Source of the DNA: Camelus bactrianus
Taxonomy: Eukaryota > Chordata > Mammalia > Artiodactyla > Camelidae
DNA length: 64,000 bases
Direction: 5' to 3'
Assembly: GCF_048773025.1 (NCBI RefSeq)
Contig: NC_133564.1
Span: 27,538,645-27,602,644 of the forward strand
Part shown: positions 48,090 through 59,614 of the stretch, piece after piece
Layout: each line of letters opens with the position of its first letter
Numbering within the stretch: position 1 is the stretch's first letter
The notes under the pieces: generated by a model
The model's input: the letters and a program-made list of their open reading frames with translations, nothing else
Databases searched by the model: none
Told to the model about the DNA's origin: nothing
Translations under genes and position numbers: made by a program

Positions 48090-48510
48090 TGAAATTTAAC
48101 TTGTGGAATAGGTGCTGGGTCCTCTCATAAACTGCTGAGCTGATGAAACTGTAAATTGATAAGAGTTTTTATTGGAAACTTGGCAACAAATATCAAAAAC
48201 ATTTAAAAAAAAAACCTGTAAACCAAACATTTCACATCTAGGGATATTTTCAAAAAATCAGACATGCTGTTTAATTTTTATATGTTAGGTACAGGAATGT
48301 TCATTACATTGTTTGAAATAGTAAAAACAGGAAATTGAGCACATCAGTGATATACCTACATACACATACAGAATGCATGCCAAATATGACACACTTTAAA
48401 AATCATATTATAAATGGTATGTAATTACAAGATATATGATACTGTGCAAAATTGAAAGGCAAAGAGCAAAATACAAGATCATCTGAACCGCGTTTAATAA
48501 AGTCATAGTG
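48090..48510 (+). mobile_element. L1 LINE ORF2 3' region
   Basis: 'aaactgtaaattgataagag', 'aaacttggcaacaaatatc', 'acatctagggatattttc' and 'ggaatgttcattacattg' follow the end of an old L1 ORF2 and its downstream sequence. Decayed. Confidence 0.78.
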
Positions 48511-48799
48511 TAAAGGCATATACAACTCAGAGGTCGTCCAGGAGCACACCGGTTCTCAGAGAACTAGCTAAAGCTTCATTTGCACCCTTCAGACATGATT
48601 TCTGGAAATCCAAAACCATCCTCTCAACTTTCTGCTCCTTCCCGAGCACTCCTGATCCATTGCCTACATTTACGGATGATGTCATTTACAGGCTTCATTC
48701 CCCCAAATAAAATGTTCCATCCTTTTATCAAGTGTCCATAAAATACCCACTCACACCAACTACCAAGCAATCAATGAGTTTTTACTGAATTCACTGAAG
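48511..48799. other. No gene
   Basis: Nothing recognised. Confidence 0.4.
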
Positions 48800-49545
48800 A
48801 TAAGGGGGGGTGAAGGTTACAGGCAGGAGTTACACCACAGGGCCCTTGAGTTTCCACCCCTTCTCTTGACCGTTACACTTCCTGCTCCCCACCCTTGACC
48901 CCTCCTCTCACCCTGGGTCCTCACACCTCCCTCTCAGTGCCTAGGAACCACTGGATAAGGGGGTTCTGCCTAGGGATCAACTTCAGCCTTGAGGATCAAA
49001 AAACACAAGGCTGGGGAGGGAAAAAATCTTCCCTCTACCCTCCTTGGTTCTTCTGACTGCTCTAAACTAGACATAAAACAGATTAACAGGGGAAAATCAA
49101 ATGTTATTACTTATGTACGAGACTCCCACATATTTGAGCGAGTTAGAGGCCCCATATCCACGAGAGGTCCAAAGACAGAAAGGTAAAATGAGGTCCGTAT
49201 GCCCTCCTGAGCTAAGGAGTGGGAGAGGGGCTGGGGCTTCCAAGGACGGGAGGGTCACTCCCAGGATGACAGGAGGAGCAGATATGTGGTAATGAGATGT
49301 CTGCCCTGCCTTAGAGATGGAGCCACCTAGATAAAGTTTATTTCTTTTTTTTTCTTGATAAAGTTTATTTCTGATGATAGCTCTTTTACCTGGAAAAAAG
49401 TCCTCAATTTAAATTATTCTAGGTAGATAAGGGAGGGCAGTAGTTTTTTTTGAATGCTCAGGGTTTCGACCACCTTTAGCTCAAAAAAATCCTCAGGCAA
49501 CAGAGCCACATTTTGGGGAAGCTCACTCTGAACCCCTCAACAGTT
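48800..49545 (-). mobile_element. Endogenous retrovirus-derived fragment (fossil), antisense
   Basis: 'cagattaacaggggaaaatc' parallels 'gacaggttgacaggagaaaa' near 25 kb. 'aaaagtcctcaatttaaatt', 'agatgggagggcagtag'-like text and 'gaagctcactctgaacccct' are also phrases I associate with antisense ERV sequence. GC-richer than its surroundings, no retroviral frame; broken and old. Confidence 0.45.
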
Positions 49546-49594
49546 TTACGTATGTTGACTGTTACAGTAATAATTCATTCCCAACTAATTATAT

Positions 49595-49770
49595 ATACAT
49601 ATATATTTGTATAGATGAAAGACAGCATGGAAGTATACCAAAATACTAATAGCAATTAATTCTTGGTGGTAGATATAAAAGTGATTTCATTGTTTATTCT
49701 GCAATTTTTAAACTTTCAAAAATGAACAAGTGTACTTTTTTATTACACAGGAAGAAAAAGTGCTTTTTTT
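49595..49770 (+). mobile_element. Old L1 3' UTR-like fragment
   Basis: 'gacagcatggaagtatacc', 'ttcttggtggtagatataaa' and 'aactttcaaaaatgaacaag' match an old L1M 3' UTR block. A-rich end. Confidence 0.6.
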
Positions 49771-50555
49771 TTTAAGTGAAATTGTTTGTCTCATGATACA
49801 GTAAGTTCTCCAAAATTAGAGACTAGATCATAATTTGGAGGACTATTTTAGAGGTAATGCTATAGGAGGGTCCTTCCAACTATAGAATCTTAAGATTCAA
49901 GGGTTGTTGTTAAGATAAACTGATATAATGAAAATGAGAGTACTCTGACAAGTACAAATCTCCATAAAAATATGCTATTGTTTTGATGCTTTGCAGTGTA
50001 ATGCTAAGTATAGTTGCTGGTACTGAATAGAACATAAACTTCTAGAGTAGGATGGAACAGAAGGTTTTAGGGTAGACATATGATATAGTGCTTCAAATCC
50101 CAAAGTTCTTGTTTGAAAAGACATCCTATTTATTTTTTCCTTCCCTTTCTTTCTGATTCTCTGCTTTATTTTCTCCGAGGGCAGTAAGAAGGAAAGAAGG
50201 GACAAAGTTTTATTTCACTATCGTGGTAAGTGTAAGAATTTAAATAAGTAACTATTGTCCTATGGTGTTTTATTTACACCTATAAAACAGAGATATCTAA
50301 TCCTCTGTTATGCCTTCTGGAATTTTTGCTCCAATCCTTTAATTGTGCATAGCAATCAATAAAAAAGTGATTCATAAATAAAAATTAAGGAAAGCAGAGT
50401 TTATAGGTAGGAAGATTGGTAAATATTTGCGGGGTTAGAAAAGTAGTCAGCTTTTTTCCAATTGGTCCAGGGAGGATTAAAATCAAACAAACTTTTATAT
50501 TCGTTGCTTGTTGGACCTGAAAATATTAGGGATCTTTTTAATCATGATGAGCTCT

Positions 50556-50593
50556 TGTTTGTTTTGTTTCATTTTGTTTTGTTTTGTTTTTCA
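50556..50593. repeat. (TTTTG)n tract
   Basis: Seven irregular TTTTG units. Confidence 0.85.
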
Positions 50594-50645
50594 CAGTCAT
50601 CTAAAAATAATTTAAACAAGAGTTAGGATTTAGGAAAAATCAAGC

Positions 50646-50665
50646 AAAAAAAAAAAAAAAAAAAA
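50646..50665. repeat. Poly(A) run
   Basis: About 20 As; no retroposon body recognised upstream. Confidence 0.9.
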
Positions 50666-51744
50666 GACCCTTAGAAATACGAGGTCCTTGTCACCATTTT
50701 CAAGGAGTGTCGTCCATGAATATAAAGCACACATCCAGCTCCGTGAAACCTCAGCATTAAGATTATTGCACATTTTATTGGCCTTTCCCAGGCTCTGAAA
50801 CTAGAAATTCATCTGCCTCTAACCTTTCCACCCAAGTCGACTTCATACATAAGTAAAGAGCAAGTTGAAATTACAGGGAGCTGTAAAGAAATGGAAGTTC
50901 TCCGCTTTCTTCTTTGAAAACCAATATTAAAATATATGAGGTGCAATTGTCAAACTAAAAAATTGCCAGATGATTCATAAAGAATGAGGGGCCGGCAGGC
51001 TGGCCTGACTGATCCCTTACATTACTGATTTTTAACGGGCCTTTGGGAAAGAAGATGGTTATTTCCCACCCAAGTCAGACAGCCGTGAAGGTGGGGGCTC
51101 ACGGGCAAAGGGAGGGAGGAGGACCAGCGTCTGAACACAAAGGGATGAGGATACCACCCAGCACAGCATGTCCAGATGTTAAATTTTTAGACAACAGCTT
51201 GTAAATGAAACCCCCAAGGACTCCATTTCCCCTCCTACAGTGCCCTAACCTTATCTCCCTCAGGAGAAACAGGCACACACGTGAGGCATCCTTTTAACCT
51301 GTCAGGGACTTAACTCTAGCTGAGGCAGCCAGGTATGGCTGCTAAATGGGTTTACACATTTGAGGGTGAACACCTGCTTCTGTTCACTGAGCCATGGCAT
51401 CGATGTCTAACTTGTTCCTTGCACGTCACAGCAGCATTGATTATTGTGACCAGTCTGTGAAAGAGGCAGGGGTTCTGGGCACACATGGGATCCTGTCCCA
51501 CCTGATTTGGCCAGTGGGGACCATTTCTCCCTGAAAGGTTCGGGACCAGGATCTACTTGATTTACGCAAATGGGGTGGAGTGTGTATGTAGACAGGGACA
51601 GAGTATGTGGTGAACTTGGGAAAGGGAGCAAAGGGGATATGAAATGGTGCTCCTGGTTTTCAGAAATTCCAACTCCACTTCTAAGAGCATTGTGAGGAAT
51701 AATGTTTCAGGCTTTCACGTGCTGATTGCTTTTCATTGGGCGCT

Positions 51745-52110
51745 GTTCATTGACTTCATTCATTCCTCCAACATTTATTGAGGTTGTTTACAAAGTTCTA
51801 GCAACTGTCCTTTAAGGCCTTGATTCTTATGAACATGAAAACTGAACTGAGCAAATTCATATGAGTATGTATGTCTAGATCCCAGGGGTGAGGGAAAAGG
51901 GTTATTCTGCTGGAATCGGGCATTGTCAGGGTGAACTGTGGAAGGTACTCCTTGCACACAGACCGAAAAGCCTAATGGGAGAGACAGTTAAGGGTATATT
52001 GTGGTGAGTAACCAATGCCAAAACTGGAATAATGGAATAATTGTAGGTAGTGACAGTCTTTTAAACTCTTGGGAAGTTTATTAGTGAGAAAATCACTTCA
52101 AGGGAAAATA
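51745..52110 (-). mobile_element. L2 3' end, antisense
   Basis: 'cattcattcctccaacattt', 'attgaggttgtttac', 'gccttgattcttatgaacat' and 'ctaatgggagagacagttaa' match the reversed L2 tail. The middle part is unclear. Confidence 0.55.
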
Positions 52111-52143
52111 AAGTTGTTGTGTATCTTCTGATCTTGAATAGCT

Positions 52144-52161
52144 CAAGATCTTAAGATCTTG
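52144..52161. repeat. Perfect 18-bp palindrome
   Basis: CAAGATCTTAAGATCTTG equals its own reverse complement. Two more GATCTT copies flank it at 52128 and 52163. Confidence 0.95.
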
Positions 52162-52636
52162 TGATCTTATCTTGTATATCAGTTGAGAAATGATTTGAGA
52201 GGGATGTTGTGTGGGATTAATTAAAGCATTTTGTGACCTAATCCTTCAGAGAAGCCGTATACAACTGCTGTCTAAATCAGAGAAGCCGCATTAAACAACA
52301 GGAGTAATACCACAATTTAAAAAAAGAAAGAAAAGAAATGCATGTCCAAGCCCACTGTTTGTGGTTTAATAAGTCATCCTAACACCAAGGGGACAGCATG
52401 ATGTCCTTCTCTGTCCCAGCGTGGTGACTGCTGAAGTGAGATTAGACATTAGCTAGAATAGCACTGGAGACGACCCCTGGAACAACACCTGCCACCCCTC
52501 AACTCAACCTCAGGATCAGCTGAGAGTAACAGAGCCCAGAGCAGGGAGCTGGGGTGGCGTGTCAGCACCAGGGAGGTGGGCACCATGGAGAAGGGAGTGC
52601 TTCAGGGAGAGATCTCTGCTCCCAACAGCAACAAAG
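52162..52636. other. No gene
   Basis: A short direct repeat 'tcagagaagccg' occurs at about 52246 and 52277. Nothing else recognised. Confidence 0.4.
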
Positions 52637-52803
52637 GAATGTTTCTCAACCCTGGCTACACAGTAGCACCATCTAGGGAGCTTTTTAAAAAAGCACCGAT
52701 GCCTGAAACCTGCCCTCAGGGATCCAGATTCAATTAATCTGATGGGAGATCCTGTGATCAGTGATTAGATCTAACCTGCAGCAGGAGTTAAGAACCATGA
52801 CCA
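52637..52803 (+). mobile_element. MER5A-type hAT-Charlie MITE
   Basis: Complete order of the family: 'tttctcaaccctggctacac', 'gcaccatctagggagctttt', 'ccgatgcctgaaacctgccc', 'tctgatgggagatcctgtg', then the inverted end 'gagttaagaaccatgacc'. About 165 bp, near full length. Non-autonomous, moved by hAT transposase in early placental mammals. Confidence 0.88.
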
Positions 52804-53132
52804 TAAAGAAAAGGAGGGACAGGGCAGGCTGGTTTGAATAGTTAAGCCAATGGGCCCTTCGTCTTTAGACGAAGTCTATGGTGATCCACACCCACCCATT
52901 TGAGGGCACTCCTCCAGGCTGCTGGGGCCTCAAAAATGTGAGTCAGTCACACATCAAAGATCAAACAGATACACATCACGTGTTTCCAGCCACCATATTG
53001 GCTAAAATCAAATCATGTTTGTCCTATAATCCAAAACAAGTCTTAGGAGCTATCTCTACTCACCTACATCTGTATGATTATATATAGTGTACTATATAAT
53101 GTATAAATGTGATGTGTAACAATGTATTATGA

Positions 53133-53184
<52 letters not shown>

Positions 53185-54144
53185 TTGAAACATTCTTAGT
53201 AAATTGATCAGTAAGTTTCCTATTTCTCTGCAACAAAGCTGAAAGACTATCATGGTCAAGGAAGATTTCAAGAGATTTTTTTTAAAGGCAAGTGAGAGTC
53301 TGTGAGTAAGGAAAGGGAACATTGCAGACACAGGGCACAGATGTCTGATAATGAGGGTCGAAATGACTAAAGAAAATATTTAACTGTCTTCAATTTCCTC
53401 TTCTTTTGGAAATAACCTCTTTTCGAAGATGATTTTTTTTCCACCATTTATTTAGAATCTGTCTCTTTCTTAAGATGATGCCTCATTTATAAGGTGGAAA
53501 ATACTAAAGCCATGAACAAGTATATCATGTAATCCTTCTGTAGGATTAAATTAATACTTTGAGTTTTTTTTTTAACATTAATTTATTTTCTCATTAATAG
53601 GAATTGAAAATCACTGAGAACCTTCTGCACATGAAGGATCACCCTAAGAGTAGTCAAATTTTTGTTTCTTTTCTGTTATTTGATCTTTAAAATAACCTCT
53701 AAAAGATGGTTGGGCATCCACTCCGAGTCGTTTAATAAGTGCTTAAAAAGTGGAAGTTATTATCAATCTTAATTATTGTATTTTTGTGACCAACCATTTG
53801 ATGTCCAAATAAAGGCTGGTTCTGATCCAGAAACCCTCTAAAAGGTAGCAATAGAAAAGGCTTTATTAAGGCAGGTGCCATATTTTTTGTTATGAATGAC
53901 TGAGTGAATGTGCTATAATATATCTTCACTGCTGGAGAGGGCAATTCTTTCTGATCCCACATAACCTCATCTGGAGGTTGGAATATGAGAGACAAAGAGA
54001 AAGACACTGTTATTGGTACATCCTGCAAATAGAGAGTGTGGTGGCGGTCCTAGGAACTAGAGGCTTAAGAGAGGGGCAGAATCAGAGCAGTTAGTACTAG
54101 AAAGTTTCTTAAAGATTTTTCTAGTACAGACATCTGAGCAAAAG
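52804..54144. other. No gene; one long (TA)n
   Basis: Unique-looking sequence. A MIR-like tail may lie at 53735-53765. Frames at 52878-53087 and 53732-54028 lack domains. Confidence 0.4.
53137..53182. repeat. (TA)n microsatellite
   Basis: About 22 TA units, with no L1 3' end recognised beside it. The minus frame reading YIYIYI across it is an artefact. Confidence 0.95.
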
Positions 54145-54230
54145 ATGGACCTAAAATTTTACTATTTCATAGTATAGAGAGGTTAGAACCCAGATCTCCA
54201 GATTTTCCATTATGCACTCAACTAAGTCAT
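54145..54230 (-). mobile_element. MIR/MIR3 fragment, antisense
   Basis: 'agaggttagaacccagatct' and 'ccagattttccattatgcac' match the reversed MIR head region. Confidence 0.55.
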
Positions 54231-54784
54231 TCTTCTCTTTCCATAATTTTTGTCTATTATTAAATTGCTTTCCAAGCTTAGAATTTCTAGGTTATTTACA
54301 GTCTTGCAATTTTGTAAGTCTTACCCTTCAAAATTTTATATACCTTCTATGTCCTATGAAAACTTGGGTCCTCTCTCTGGTGATCAGTTTATCACCATAA
54401 GAGACCTTGAAATGACAGGATCAAACCACTCCCAACAGAAGAAACATGAAATGGGAGACCGCACAGCCTTGTTATGAAATTGCAAGGTCATTTTAATCGC
54501 AAATTCTAATGAAATTACGTCATATATTTTCACATACAAGAAAACACTGGAAAACACCTAGACAAGATATGCTTAGAGGTTTTAGTATGTCTGTTCACTG
54601 TCTAACACCAAGTATATAAGAGATTATAATTTTAGTTTAATGTGAAAATGGGAAGTGGTAGGTATAGGACCACACATCAAGTACCCTTTATTCAGAAAAA
54701 TGAAGAAAATTGTAATACATTTTGATACTAATTGACAACTTACAAATTAATTTTCCAAACCCAATATCATCTGTTCTTCAATTC
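54231..54784. other. No gene
   Basis: AT-rich. Two overlapping plus frames (54212-54477) lack domains. Confidence 0.4.
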
Positions 54785-54915
54785 CTCTAAGGTGGGCAGT
54801 TCAAACTTCATCAGAGAGGTGCAGTGATTTACCGAAAGTAACACAGCTCCAAGTTAGGACCCTAGCACCTTAAGAGTGGTTTGACTCCCAGCATGGTGTT
54901 CTTCCTAAGATACTA
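54785..54915 (-). mobile_element. MIR SINE fragment, antisense
   Basis: 'gtgcagtgatttaccgaaag', 'taacacagctccaagttagg' and 'tggtttgactcccagcatgg' match the reversed MIR core and head. Confidence 0.7.
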
Positions 54916-55454
54916 CTACCAAATTGCCCCCAAATTATTTGGAGAACTTAGTTTTCTGGAATAAAATTTTTTAAAAAACTGAAATATGTGTAGGGCTTTG
55001 AGTAAGAAATGATTTCCTGTGGCACTTTCAACGTAAACTGTACGGGCAGAGTGCAAAGAGGAAACCATAACTGGAGAAAGAATCTTAAAAGGTCAAGTGG
55101 TTTGAGAGGGCAGCCAAGGAAGCCGTCTCAATTTACTCTGTTCTTGATATATGGATCTAAGCACAATCTGAAAAGACTAACCTAATATATTTTTGACCCA
55201 GAGTTGACCCAAACCCAATCCTAACTTGCAAAAGAAGGAAAGCTGAAGTTGACGGTTTGAGGCCATCAATCTTGCAGCATACCTTAGATGGAAAACATCG
55301 GCCAACTAGCCAAGAAAAGGATTACTGACCAAAAGTGAAGGAAAACAAATAACGGGTGGAAATGTTTTAGATGCACGTAAAAAAGGACTATGAGTTCAAG
55401 TATAATAAAGATCCTTTACATTGGCAAAAGTTCTCTATATAGGAATTGCTTATG

Positions 55455-55510
<56 letters not shown>

Positions 55511-55638
55511 CATATCTTTTGTTTTTCTAGCCAAGATATGCTAAAATTTACCTGGAAAACCAGTACAGGAAAAATGATGGAATACTGAGGAATGCCTAAC
55601 CTTTTTTCATAAGGAATTTAAAAGTACAAAATGTGACT
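54916..55638. other. No gene; (CA)n
   Basis: Nothing recognised apart from the microsatellite. Confidence 0.4.
55458..55508. repeat. (CA)n microsatellite
   Basis: About 25 uninterrupted CA units, the longest in the window. Confidence 0.97.
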
Positions 55639-56301
55639 GCCTGTAATTATCTGCATTCTCCAGAGAAACAGAATTAATAGAATGTATGTAGATATAACAA
55701 TATTGCATATATTTATATATGTATTACATATAGAGAGATTGATTTTTTTACTGGGGTGTAATTGATATATAACATTATATTAGTTTCAGGTGTGCCACAT
55801 AATAAGTCAATATTTGTATATATTGTGAAATGATCACCACCACAATAAATCTATAACATCTAGCACCATACCTAGCTATAAATTTTTTCTTGTAATAATT
55901 TTTAAGATTTACTATCTTAGTAACTTCAAATATACAATGGGGCATTATGAACTATAGTCACCACACTATACATTGCATTCTCAGGACTTATGTGAGATCA
56001 ATTTATTATAAGGAATTGGCTTACTGGTTCATGCAATTATGGAAGCTAACAAATCCCCAAATCTGTAATGTGAGTTGCCAAAATAGAGACTGAGGAGAGT
56101 TGACTGTTTAGTGCTAGTCTCACTTTCAACTGATTAGACAGGGCCCACCACAGGAGGGATAGTAATCGGCTTCACTCAGTCTACCAACTAAAACGCTAAC
56201 TCATCCAAAAACACCCTCTAGAAACATCCAGAATAATTTTTGACCAAATATCTGGGTACTCTGTGGCCCTGTCAAGTTGACACATAAAATTAACCATCAC
56301 A
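55639..56301 (-). mobile_element. MaLR/ERVL-like LTR (fossil) split by an L1
   Basis: Outer parts read as an antisense LTR: 'ttctccagagaaacagaatt' at the left, 'ataaggaattggcttactgg' in the middle, and 'gtcaagttgacacataaaat' to 'taaccatcaca' at the right, giving TG...CA ends. The exact subfamily name is uncertain. It is broken by the L1 at 55746-55993 and is decayed; no internal retroviral sequence adjoins. Confidence 0.65.
55746..55993 (-). mobile_element. L1 3' end inserted in an LTR, antisense
   Basis: Begins with a T-run, then 'actggggtgtaattgatata', 'gtttcaggtgtgccacataa', 'tgtgaaatgatcaccaccac' and 'atgaactatagtcaccacac', which is the reversed 3' UTR of an older L1. A target-site duplication is visible: 'gagattgattt' (55735-55745) and 'gagatcaattt' (55994-56004). 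Confidence 0.85.
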
Positions 56302-56638
56302 ATGACTAAAAGTAGAGAAGTCAACATGATGACAAATATATAGGATTTATAAAACCAAGCGGAATGTGGACCATCAATGTTATTTCCTTTTGGAAAAAAA
56401 TGCTCATTATAATAATGTGGCAAAAATATTTATATGATGTCCTTAAGTCAGGTGTCTTTGCAAAGGACAAGGACATCCAAGAAGAGAAATCCAAAACTAA
56501 GTTTAAGTTATATGAAAAGCCAAATAGATATGTGATTCAGTTGTCTTGAACTGAGAGTAAGAAAGAAACACAGAGTAACCTCTTTACCCTCATGCAGGCT
56601 TGGGGTATGTGTATGGAAGTGTTTATATTGCCATGGAA

Positions 56639-56674
<36 letters not shown>

Positions 56675-57034
56675 CTGACTCCTGCTTTTTCTTCTTATTC
56701 CTCCACTGGCACATGAGGTAAATGTAAAGTAGAATCAAGGCTTTCTCTTCCTTTAGAAAAGTCCTGACAATTGCTATTTTCTTGGGAAAAGCACTGAAAA
56801 GCATTATTTGTAATTTGTAGTTTTTAAAAGAAGCCGAGCAGGTAAAAATCAAAACAAAAATGTAAGAAGGCTTTAGAAGTGGTTACTTAAGTGTGATTTT
56901 CAATAGCTGATTTTTAAACTCCTGACACATTACGTCTAAGAGTTTTCTGATATTTTCCACTATATATTCTATTTTATGCAGTCAGACACTGAATATACTT
57001 TACCATCAAATTCCTAATATGAAAACAACAATAT
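56302..57034. other. No gene; (GT)n
   Basis: AT-rich. Frames at 56364-56549 and 56508-56852 are not supported; the latter reads HTHTHT through the microsatellite. Confidence 0.4.
56641..56672. repeat. (GT)n microsatellite
   Basis: 16 uninterrupted units. Confidence 0.97.
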
Positions 57035-57245
57035 ACAGGTACATTTCCAACACTTTCAGATCCATTAACGTATTTGATTCTTACAAAGTGGCTCTGATGT
57101 TGAGAGAACAGATGTCTTATCTCCAATTTACAGATGGAAAAATTGAGACACAATTCCCGATAATGTATTTCCTAATGTTACAGAAAAATTGAGTGGCAGA
57201 TCTGAAAAGGGATTATTAGACTTTCTAACTTTCATACCACTATAC
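57035..57245 (-). mobile_element. MIR SINE, antisense
   Basis: 'acgtatttgattcttacaaa', 'cttatctccaatttacagat', 'ggaaaaattgagacacaatt' and 'aattgagtggcagatctgaa' match reversed MIR. Confidence 0.85.
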
Positions 57246-58194
57246 CATAAATTACTCCATGGTTTCCCATGATTTCCATACAGATCATTCCATGGTGTTT
57301 TTTTAAAATATTGTTTTATAAGGCGAGGGGATCTATATATTTCCCCCTTCCTATTTTTCATGGGCTGAACAACTCAGTTATCTGGATTACAGGGACTACC
57401 ATTTTGTAGCTGTCTGGCATCCTCCTGTCTCCCTGTGCCTGAAATGAAAGCCTGATGCATTGGCTGGGCTCTTTCCTTCTATTGCTTAAGCAATGAAGAA
57501 AACATTACCCTAATCGCACTCAATGTGTGCTATCTCCAGGCACAGCTGTCGTGTAGTCTTTCCAAGCTCAGCCATTAAGGAGTCTTCCCAATGACAGAGC
57601 CCAAGTGAGAGCCGCAACGCCAGACACTTGCCCTCTAATAACATCCATTTTTGCTTTCCTAGCTAATTCGAGGAAAGAGAACCTGTCGGGCAAAGTTTCA
57701 CAGTCCATAACTCTCCCTTTATTGTCACTTTCCCTCCTCCCTTTGAGGGGCAGTTTGTGAGCCAGCTCCCAAATACAGCCCATGGAGCAAAAGATTAAGC
57801 ATGGCTTGGAGTCAGCCTCTTTATCAAATGAGCGCATAGAGTTTGAGCAAAAGCAAGCCTCAAAAAGACAGATCTGCTTTGGCAACTGGTGCCCCAGTGA
57901 AGATGCCTGTAGGAGAAGCAATTGATATCAGAGGCTAAAAATGGCAAATGGTTCTGGCTGCCTCGGAATACAAGTTTCAAGTTGTCTCTTCCTGCTTAGT
58001 AAAGTAATTGGAACTGATTGTTCGTGGACTTTGAAGATCATGCTACTGACCCGCTATGGGTAGGCTTGGAGTTTTCTGGAAGTGGGAATGCATGATGAGA
58101 TTGCCAGGTATTTATTAAACACATGCTTTACAAAACACACTCAATTCTGTGAACTCCTATCTCCCTTGAAGATAGAAAGGAAAAATACGGCTTT
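57246..58194. other. No gene; candidate conserved block at 57540-57990
   Basis: 57540-57990 is complex, evenly mixed sequence with several CpGs, unlike the surrounding repeats. Both minus frames over it (117 and 61 codons) lack a recognisable domain, so regulatory DNA is likelier than an exon. Confidence 0.35.
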
Positions 58195-58770
58195 TCAGAG
58201 ATCTCAGTTCAAACCCCAGCTCTGCTCTTTACGAGTTGTGTTACCTAGATCTAATTACTAATGCTCTTTACATAAAAAGCAAACCATGGTTACCAGGGGG
58301 AAAGTGGGTGAGGAGAGATAAACTGAGTATGGGATTTGCAGATACTAACTACTATACATAAAATAAACAGCAAAGTTTTATTGTACTGCACAGGGAACTA
58401 TATTCAATATCTTGTAATAACCCCTAATGAAAAAGAATATGGAAAAGAATGTATGTATGTATACGCATGACTGAAACAGGATGCTGTACACCAGAAATCG
58501 ACACATTGTAAACTGACTATAGTTCAATTTAAAAAAGAAAAAATGTTAATTCTTAAAAAAAAAAACCAAAATAAATAAATAAGTACACACACACACAAAA
58601 TAATAATGCTGTTCAAACAAGTTTCTCTATCTATAAATCGGAGGGTAATCATGCCTACATTCCTAAGTCATTGTTTGGATTAAAATCCATATGTAATTTA
58701 AGTATTCTACATAAATCCCACACTTCATAGAATACAGAGCCTCTCTCATTAAATGGTGGCTATTATGACT
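58195..58770 (+). mobile_element. MIR SINE interrupted by an L1
   Basis: 5' part at 58195-58268 ('gttcaaaccccagctctgct', 'gttgtgttacctagat'). 3' part from about 58611 ('gtttctctatctataaatcg', 'gtttggattaaaatccat', 'aaatggtggctattatgact'). The two halves join into a normal MIR order once the L1 is removed. Confidence 0.85.
58269..58603 (+). mobile_element. L1 3' end inserted in MIR, 5'-truncated
   Basis: 'catggttaccagggggaaag', 'gggatttgcagatactaact', 'gcacagggaactatattcaa', 'atcttgtaataacccctaat' and 'ctgtacaccagaaatcgaca' form the L1 3' UTR, with an A-rich, then AAATA/CA-rich tail. Target-site duplication 'taatgctctt' (58259-58268) and 'taatgctgtt' (58604-58613). The tail wording is the main pointer to a cetartiodactyl, perhaps camelid, genome. 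Confidence 0.92.
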
Positions 58771-58779
58771 TATAACAAG

Positions 58780-58870
58780 AGCCATGTAATTCAAAATGAT
58801 TATCATTTTGCAACGAGAACACTGACACTCAGATTTCAGTGACTTGCCCAAGATCACAGAGCTGGAAAAG
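58780..58870 (-). mobile_element. MIR core fragment, antisense
   Basis: 'tatcattttgcaacgagaac', 'actgacactcagatttcag' and 'tgacttgcccaagatcacag' match reversed MIR. It abuts the plus-strand MIR, making a head-to-head inverted pair. Confidence 0.8.
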
Positions 58871-58875
58871 AAAAA

Positions 58876-58913
58876 AAAATAACAATAACAACAACAACAA
58901 CAACAAAACCAAG
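58876..58913. repeat. (AAC)n microsatellite
   Basis: About ten AAC/AAT units after an A-run. Confidence 0.9.
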
Positions 58914-59614
58914 ACCCAAACACACCACTCAAATATATAAACAATTAGGTCCATCCTTCCAGAAACTCAGAAACTAGACAAATAACCAACAAATTTTTTC
59001 AAGTCTCCAGTTATTAACCTTGGCTTTTTCCTCTGAATGGCAGGAGATTTTAGTTCTTGATTGAATGCACTTACCATTAAAGAGGTACATGAGAGGATGA
59101 TGATGTAATTGGTCAAGAGTAGTAGGAGGAAAACTGGTAGGGGGGCGGGGGGATGACACAGGAATCAAACACATCCTGCACTCACATTACTTCACAAAAC
59201 AAACCTAAGAGAAAGGAACAGAGACTGATCTCTTAGACTGAGAAGAAGTATAAGAAAGGACTGAACACTTCTGTCTCTAAAGGGCGGGTATGGACAAAAT
59301 TTGTGGTTGATCTACCTGAATCAGGAGGAAGGAGGTGAATTAGAAAAGAGTTAGAAATAGTTATTCACATCTGTATCCTAGACTTAGTTAGCTTTTGTAC
59401 AGTTGTTACCATCCATTGACAAGCTGTTGTAAGACTATGAAATTCTTACGATATATTTGTGAAGGGTCAGACCCCTTCCACATATCCAGAAGGCTATTTC
59501 TGGAGGGAATCACTGCAGGATGCAGTGGGCTAACAGGGCTTTCTCCTAGATTCTGCCCTCCTGGATTCTTGTCATGACTAAGCTGCCATGCTACAGCCTC
59601 GTCCCCTCAGTATC
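58914..59614. other. No gene
   Basis: G-rich run at 59140-59152. Frames at 58974-59174 and 59395-59577 lack domains. Confidence 0.4.

Larger units (their letters stand above)
49771..51744. other. No gene; low-complexity runs; candidate conserved block
   Basis: 50980-51300 is complex GC-richer sequence that may be conserved noncoding DNA. Short frames (49975-50205, 51407-51631) lack domains. Confidence 0.35.

Noticed and set aside
53092-53331. Frame encoding a YIYIYI repeat
   Set aside because: Translation of a (TA)n microsatellite.
55458-55508. Dense regular repeat considered as a CRISPR array
   Set aside because: A simple (CA)n microsatellite in mammalian DNA; no spacer structure anywhere in the window.
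56508-56852. Frame encoding an HTHTHT repeat
   Set aside because: Translation of a (GT)n microsatellite.
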